Positions 58,744-64,000 of a stretch of 64,000 bases of DNA are shown in pieces. Within the stretch, counting starts at the first letter, position 1. Each line of letters opens with the position of its first letter. Source of the DNA: Heliocidaris tuberculata (Eukaryota; Echinodermata; Echinoidea; Camarodonta; Echinometridae). Location: the NCBI GenBank assembly GCA_025618425.1, contig CM046842.1:38590554-38654553 (forward strand). The letters run 5' to 3'. Position numbers and translations under genes: made by a program. The notes under the pieces are model-generated. The model was not told where the DNA came from. It made no database searches and worked only from the letters and a program-made list of their open reading frames with translations.

Positions 58744-59976
58744 TGAGTGTGTGTAGCTTCTGTCTGAAAGTAAAATGTTTTTATGTCGAATGTGTGTGAC
58801 TCCCATTCTGTTTAATTGCAAGTACTCGAGAAATGCAGCTCGTTTTCAATGGATTCTGTTACAGCAGAATCCGTTTAAAACCAAAAAGTACATGGGCGTT
58901 CATGTAAATAACACGTATTTGTAAAAGTAATCCTACATAGTAAAATTTAAGAGAAAGAGTGTAAGTTCAACCTATAAAACAATGCAAATTTAAGCTTTAA
59001 AACAATGCACACGTATGTCTTATTTTTGTTTTTGTGGTGTACATGTACATGAGGATACATGCACATACATGTAACACGTATTTGTATATTTTTTAACAAA
59101 AACAAAACAAAACAAAACAAAATAAAAACAAAAACAAAAAAACAAACAACATAATTTTGTAGTCTGAAAAGAAAAGGCCATCTGCCAAAGCAAATTCGGA
59201 ATCGGGTACTGATAAATAACATTTGTTTTTATATACATGTAATGTAGATATGAAACTACATATGATATTATAGAAGTATAAATGTAAATCCAAACCAGTG
59301 CAAGCAGCAATAAGTGTCATGTTCTGAAATTCCTACGCAAACAAAAAAGAAAAATTGTATGTTGTATAGTGTATACATGTACCCTGCATTTCATGACAAT
59401 GCCGATTTGAAATGATGTCTGATATCGTAAACTAGTTCAATGGTTGCTTTTACAAAAAGAGCTAAGAATACAATTTTACATTAACATAATTAGAAAATAT
59501 ACTACTATAGCAGAGTGTAGCCTGCAAGTTTACGAATTCATAAATAATTTCCATGTATCCTGACTCTTTCTGAGCTAATTGGAAGCTGGTGAACTACATG
59601 TATTGTGAAGTTCAAGTCACAGTAAGGTATCCTTAAAAATTGAACTGTCCATGAGAAAAAAAGAAAGAAAAAAATCCGTACATTATTAGTGGAATTATTT
59701 GGCCAGTAATGAACAAATGTTTGATGTAAGCTGCCATATATAGTGGTTAATTTAGATGCTCCACTGAGCTTTATTGCATGCATAGAATGTCATTGAATAA
59801 TAGCATACAATAATTCGTGAATGCCAAAATTGGACAAATTATTTTCTTTTCCCCCTTTATTTACATTTTAAAATATGTAGAGTGTTACTTTTTTTGGAGT
59901 TGTATTTTATAATGCAAATTTGTAACTTGATGTAGTACGATCATCTCCTACAATGTATTGCGTGGGTCAACTTTAA
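58744..59976. other. No gene seen
   Basis: AT-rich with CAAAA repeats (59097-59148) and several ACATGTACATG words. Unrecognised short frames. Confidence 0.45.
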
Positions 59977-60387
59977 CCCTTTCAGGACAGGAATTATTTA
60001 AGGGCTAAGTTGATCACATTCTGTTCAGTCTTCAAATTGGCAACAATAATATGTTCTTTTAGCGCTACATGGTTCTAATAAAGTGTAATGTCTTTGAAAA
60101 CATTAAACATGGTTAGGAATTTGAGGAAAAGTTGAAAAAATTGCCAATTTTGATGAAAAAACAATGATTTTGAACCTCTCAATGAGTTGCCAATTTAGGG
60201 ATCTCAAAGTTTATTCACGTTTTTAAACTTCCTGGCATCAAACCCAATATGGTCATGCAATAAAAATGGACATAGTGTGTCTAGAAAATTTTGCTCTTTC
60301 TACTCATGCATCTGGCATATTTTTTAGAGCTCTGAATCGAAAATTATTGAGCCAAACTACAAAATGTGGTCAGTTGTTTTGAAAGGG
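59977..60387. mobile_element. piggyBac-like MITE, copy 2, inverted relative to copy 1
   Basis: Starts TTAA|CCCTTTCAGGACAGG and ends GAAAGGG|TAAA, so the right TTAA has one change. The whole element aligns in reverse complement with 40361-40767. Confidence 0.82.
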
Positions 60388-61919
60388 TAAATGAGAAGAA
60401 TATTCTTAATCTTCATTGATTACACTGTATATGCGTGTCTGAACGTGACTGATAAGAAAAAATGAACTTGCCTTCTGCCAACATACCTTATCATGCCTGG
60501 TACTGTTTTCAAGAATTGTTGTAAACTTGTGTGAAAATAAAAATACATGTATTAGAAAACAGAAATGCACATTTACTGTGATAGGCATATTGATAGTATG
60601 TATTAGAACCGTAAGAACCACACGGGCCTTATGTTGGGTTCATTTTCATACTTTGCAAAGGAATGAGCACTTTATAGAGTAGCAATTTAATTTTGTGTGT
60701 GTTCCTGACAAAAGGTCACAAGTATTAAATGGAAATTTCTTTTTATGTAACATTTCAATTACAGCACTGTGGTAGGATGTGTTTATTTGTACATGTACAT
60801 GTAATTCCTAAATTGAGGCTTATTATAAATGTTGTATTGTTCAGTGCATAAGGTTACTGTTGTAAATATGTGTAAATGGATTTGTTATTTTGACAAGAAT
60901 GTAAAAAGCTTTTTAAGCTGGGAATCGTGATGACTAAACAATTTGTGATTAAAAATCACCATAATTACAACACAACAGAGTTCAATTGAATCTTTCTTTT
61001 GATGACTTTCATGTATGATTTTTAGAAGAATTTTGGAGGGGGGGGGGGGGAGTATTGTCATTTACATGTACATGTATTCTTCAGAACGGGGTGTGACGAA
61101 AATCTTAGAGAAGATGTTGGGAGAGAAAGAGAGAGAGGGGGGGGGGGAGGGGTGGAGACAGGAAAGTATATGGGGGATACATGTATGTGAAAATGCGATT
61201 ATAGTATACATGAAATGTATTAACTTATGGAATATGATATGATTAAAAACATCAAAGACTGTACACGTGCATATTTTAATGAAATTGACTTTACTTTCAA
61301 AAAGAAAAGAAGAGAGAGAGAAAGAGAGAAAAAGAGAAAAAATTCAACATGAAGGCTTATCCACGTCCTATACAGTATAGATCGAGGTAGGGGCGAAACA
61401 GTCTTTGTTTAGGGGAACTTCCCCTATGTCAGAAAGGGGGGGGGGGCATGCTACCCCCTCCTGCCTCTTATAGGACAATGATTATTGGGCATGGAGTACT
61501 AGGAGTATACTGTTAACCTTGGTCCACTCTACCATTACCCCTCGCCAATTTAGTTTATAAAATGGGTTTCTTATACTCATACATGTATATCATGAGTATA
61601 AGTGAGACAGAGAGAGAGAGAGAGAGGAATGGGGGGGGGGGGGGGTAAGATTGCTTGTGTTCGTTTCGCAAAAAAAAAAAAAAACACTATAAAAATAAAG
61701 AAAATAATAATAATAATAATAATGATAATAATTATAATATATATATATATATAAATATAAACCAAAAACAAAGGGGGGGGGGGGGGGGTGGTACAGACAC
61801 TATAAGCCTTCCTGCCGGCAAGTACATAACACATTTTAGTCCTAACTAGATATTGACCCTTTTACAAATATAATCTGCTCTGCAATCGTTTATATTCTGT
61901 TCTGTTTGATACTCCTTTC
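60388..61919. other. No gene; G-runs and simple repeats
   Basis: G-runs lie near 61037, 61138, 61436, 61631 and 61773. AG repeats lie near 61310-61335 and 61608-61626. An AAT run (61706-61735) is followed by AT repeats (61737-61753). Confidence 0.5.
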
Positions 61920-62178
61920 CAGTGGCGGATTAAGGGGGGGGGGGGCACGGGCAGGAAGGAAATGTGTACATTGTACCCCTCTTTCAGAAAGGGGGATTTT
62001 CTTTTTTTGGGGGGGGGGTGCGGGGGCTTGTTAGAGAATATTGTAGGAAAACTGTGCGCCCCCACCCTCCCTAAAAAAAAAAAAAAAAAACCGATGATTT
62101 TTTTTTTCTTTTTTTGACAGAAAAAAATTCTGAGATTTGGGCCCCCCCCCCCCTTTCTAATTCCTGGATCCGCCCCTG
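61920..62178. mobile_element. hAT-type MITE, 259 bp
   Basis: Ends CAGTGGCGGATTAAGG and CCTGGATCCGCCCCTG are flanked by CTCCTTTC (61912-61919) and CTCATTTC (62179-62186), seven of eight identical. The interior has G-, A- and C-runs and no transposase. Confidence 0.86.
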
Positions 62179-62251
62179 CTCATTTCTGTCAATGGAATGA
62201 AATGAATTAAAATAGGAAAGGCATCCATGGATAAAATTATACACATACATA

Positions 62252-62254
<3 letters not shown>

Positions 62255-62301
<47 letters not shown>
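62255..62301. repeat. (AT)n microsatellite
   Basis: An uninterrupted run of AT dinucleotides ending at AGGCCTAC. Confidence 0.97.
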
Positions 62302-62303
<2 letters not shown>

Positions 62304-62718
62304 CCTACTTCTCTATATGATTAAAAAAAAATGCAATTCTTTTTCTCCCTTTCTCTCACTTCATTTTTTTCCTTCAATGTGCGTCTGCTAGCCTGCTTAC
62401 TGTTTTATACATGCATTGGAAAAGAAAAGAAAATATAAGAATAGATAAACAACACGAATAATAATAGATACTGAATTGACCTGAACAGAATTACAGACAT
62501 GATGGATCCCCATGCCCTGATCTAGTTCTTTCTATTCAATATGATTTTGTATAGGACAATGAAACAGCACGATGCAGAGCAATTAAGAGATCATGAAAAT
62601 CAGGCGTCTGACAACTTGCCATCCGATAATTAACGTATTGCTGCATTTCGCCGACAGTCACGCCAGAAGTGACGACCTGCAAAGGTGAAATAGAAAAGAA
62701 TAAATAGCACCATGCAGT

Positions 62719-62762
62719 AAAAAAAAAAAAAAAAAAAAAAAAAATTGGAGGGGGGGGGGGGG
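62719..62762. repeat. A-run followed by G-run
   Basis: About 26 A, then TTGGA, then about 12 G. It may be the degraded interior of another MITE. Confidence 0.9.
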
Positions 62763-62895
62763 GACGGGGGGTTGATGCAAAATTTGTGAGGTCGCTATTA
62801 CATTGTAATATAAAAACGGGAAACACAATTCTGATGGGGTTTCATTTGCAAAATTTCACAATTAAAATTTATTTAATAAGCTATACTTTTAATAC

Positions 62896-62918
62896 GAGCG
62901 AGCGTAGCGAGCGAGCAT
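62896..62918. repeat. Short GCGAGCG tandem/palindromic word
   Basis: ACGAGCGAGCGTAGCGAGCG is a near-palindromic tetranucleotide run, isolated in AT-rich DNA. A looser relative (GCAAAGCGACCGAGC) occurs near 13513. Confidence 0.6.
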
Positions 62919-62969
62919 TTGGGAATATTGGCTCTAAAGTTACTTTGGATTAGGGGCACATGTTATGAA

Positions 62970-63365
62970 AAAGGGAAAAGCGGTACTTATGATGGGAAAA
63001 GGACACCTATTAGAAAAATAAATGAATGTGTAGAAAAGGTAGAAAAAGCAGTTATCAGACCTGAAAAGGGGCACTAATCAAACCTGAAAAGGGGCATTTA
63101 TAAGAACGGAAAAATGTTCTTATCAAGTAGAAAAATCAAAGCAGTTCCTATACATTACAAAGGAAAAAAAATGACTTGTTGCATTAAAAGTGCTAAAAGG
63201 GATTAAAAGGGATAAATGCTCTTGTTGAAATAGGAGCATTTATCAAAGGTAAAGTGAGGGATGAGGTGTAATTATAAAAATTGGTACTTATATACATGGA
63301 ACGAGAACTTATTCGAAAGAAAAATGGGGGTACTTATCTGAAGTTAAAGGAAAAAGTAGGGGTAC
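62970..63365. repeat. Degenerate minisatellite (GAAAAGGGGCACTTATCAGA type)
   Basis: Words such as GAAAAGGGGCA, AAAGGGATAAA and GGTACTTAT recur at roughly 25-45 bp intervals with many changes. No coding frame. Confidence 0.5.
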
Positions 63366-64000
63366 TGTGCACACATGCAACCCCCTGAGCGGTGCTTCTG
63401 ACCGGGTCTACATATTATGATTGTCATTTCACCATTCTTCTACGTAAAGTTGGGTGATGATGACACATGCAGGTCATCATCCTCGATAAGTATTGGGGGT
63501 GATGTATTCCCTCTTTCCCCACCACATTCGTTTCCTGTGACTATATTTTCATATCAGTTTTGTTAGCATTACTAATAACATGAGTGTGGCAAAATTGCAT
63601 TATAAAGGAAAGTTACCGACTGGACCCTCTAGATCAAGAATAATTGCATGTACTTTTAATCTAAATATTTTTTTGCATTATGGCTTTGAAAAAAAATCAC
63701 CTCAAAATATATTGGGGGATGGCGGGTAACACAGGCCACCCCCCCCCCCTCCCCCTTCATTTTTCCCCCTCCAAATTCTACCTCCATATCCCTCCCAGAT
63801 CAACACCCATGTTGTATATTTTAAAGTAGATAGTTTTCTCTTTCTAGTAGTGTAAAAATATATCGGGGAAAAATCAGAAGCAACGACAGAATTGTAAACA
63901 AAATAATATTAATAAATTCATATAAATCTACAATATTGTACAAAAATATATAATATCTATATTGAAATAAAGAATATACAAATTTGATTTTTTTAAATTA
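63366..64000. other. No gene seen at window end
   Basis: AT-rich with a C-run near 63740-63760. Nothing recognisable before the window ends. Confidence 0.5.

Noticed and set aside
1..64000. CRISPR arrays, operons, bacterial promoters or riboswitches
   Set aside because: The sequence is clearly eukaryotic; tandem arrays present are microsatellites or transposon subterminal repeats without spacer structure.

Overview
This is a gene-poor, repeat-dense, AT-rich animal genomic window. The one clear complete gene encodes an ELOVL6-type fatty-acid elongase (53481-54410, + strand). Tailed tRNA-derived SINEs, an APE-type non-LTR retrotransposon ending in short ATTGA repeats, many TTAA foldback elements, hAT MITEs with long internal G/C runs and frequent ACATGTA words suggest a marine invertebrate, most likely an echinoderm such as a sea urchin. 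The species cannot be proven from the sequence alone.

Layout. Two copies of one block dominate the first 52 kb. Unit 1 is 1-12651. Unit 2 is 13651-19971 plus 48451-51851. In unit 1 the two halves are contiguous; in unit 2 they are separated by 28,479 bp (19972-48450). Hand comparison gives about 0.5% substitutions over the first 1.7 kb, so the units are either a recent tandem duplication or two haplotypes assembled in series. Each unit carries a dead non-LTR retrotransposon (ORF1 remnant plus broken ORF2) interrupted by a hAT MITE, then a 148-bp TIR element with a 9-bp target duplication, a TA-flanked element packed with ACGTC words (complete only in unit 1), several small inverted-repeat elements and a second hAT MITE.

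The main discovery candidate is the 28.5-kb segment itself. It lies inside the 148-bp element, is flanked by direct copies of CCCGCGC (19965-19971 and 48451-48457), and its outermost ~120 bp at the two ends are diverged inverted repeats starting exactly at the breakpoints. Unit 1 keeps a single CCCGCGC (6130-6136) and looks like the empty site. This fits a very large TIR-bounded mobile segment; a microhomology deletion in unit 1 is the rival reading.

Inside the 28.5 kb are no long ORFs, but there are a hAT MITE, a Harbinger-like MITE, TTAA elements, a SINE, a 2.16-kb hAT-like element with a ~850-bp palindrome at its centre, a degenerate telomere-like tract, microsatellites and two phase-compatible exon-like segments on the minus strand (35059-35127 and 32446-32504). 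From 51.8 kb to the end lie a Harbinger-like MITE, the elongase gene, two further foldbacks, a piggyBac-like MITE, a SINE, another hAT MITE and simple repeats. There are no operons, CRISPR arrays or prokaryotic features.
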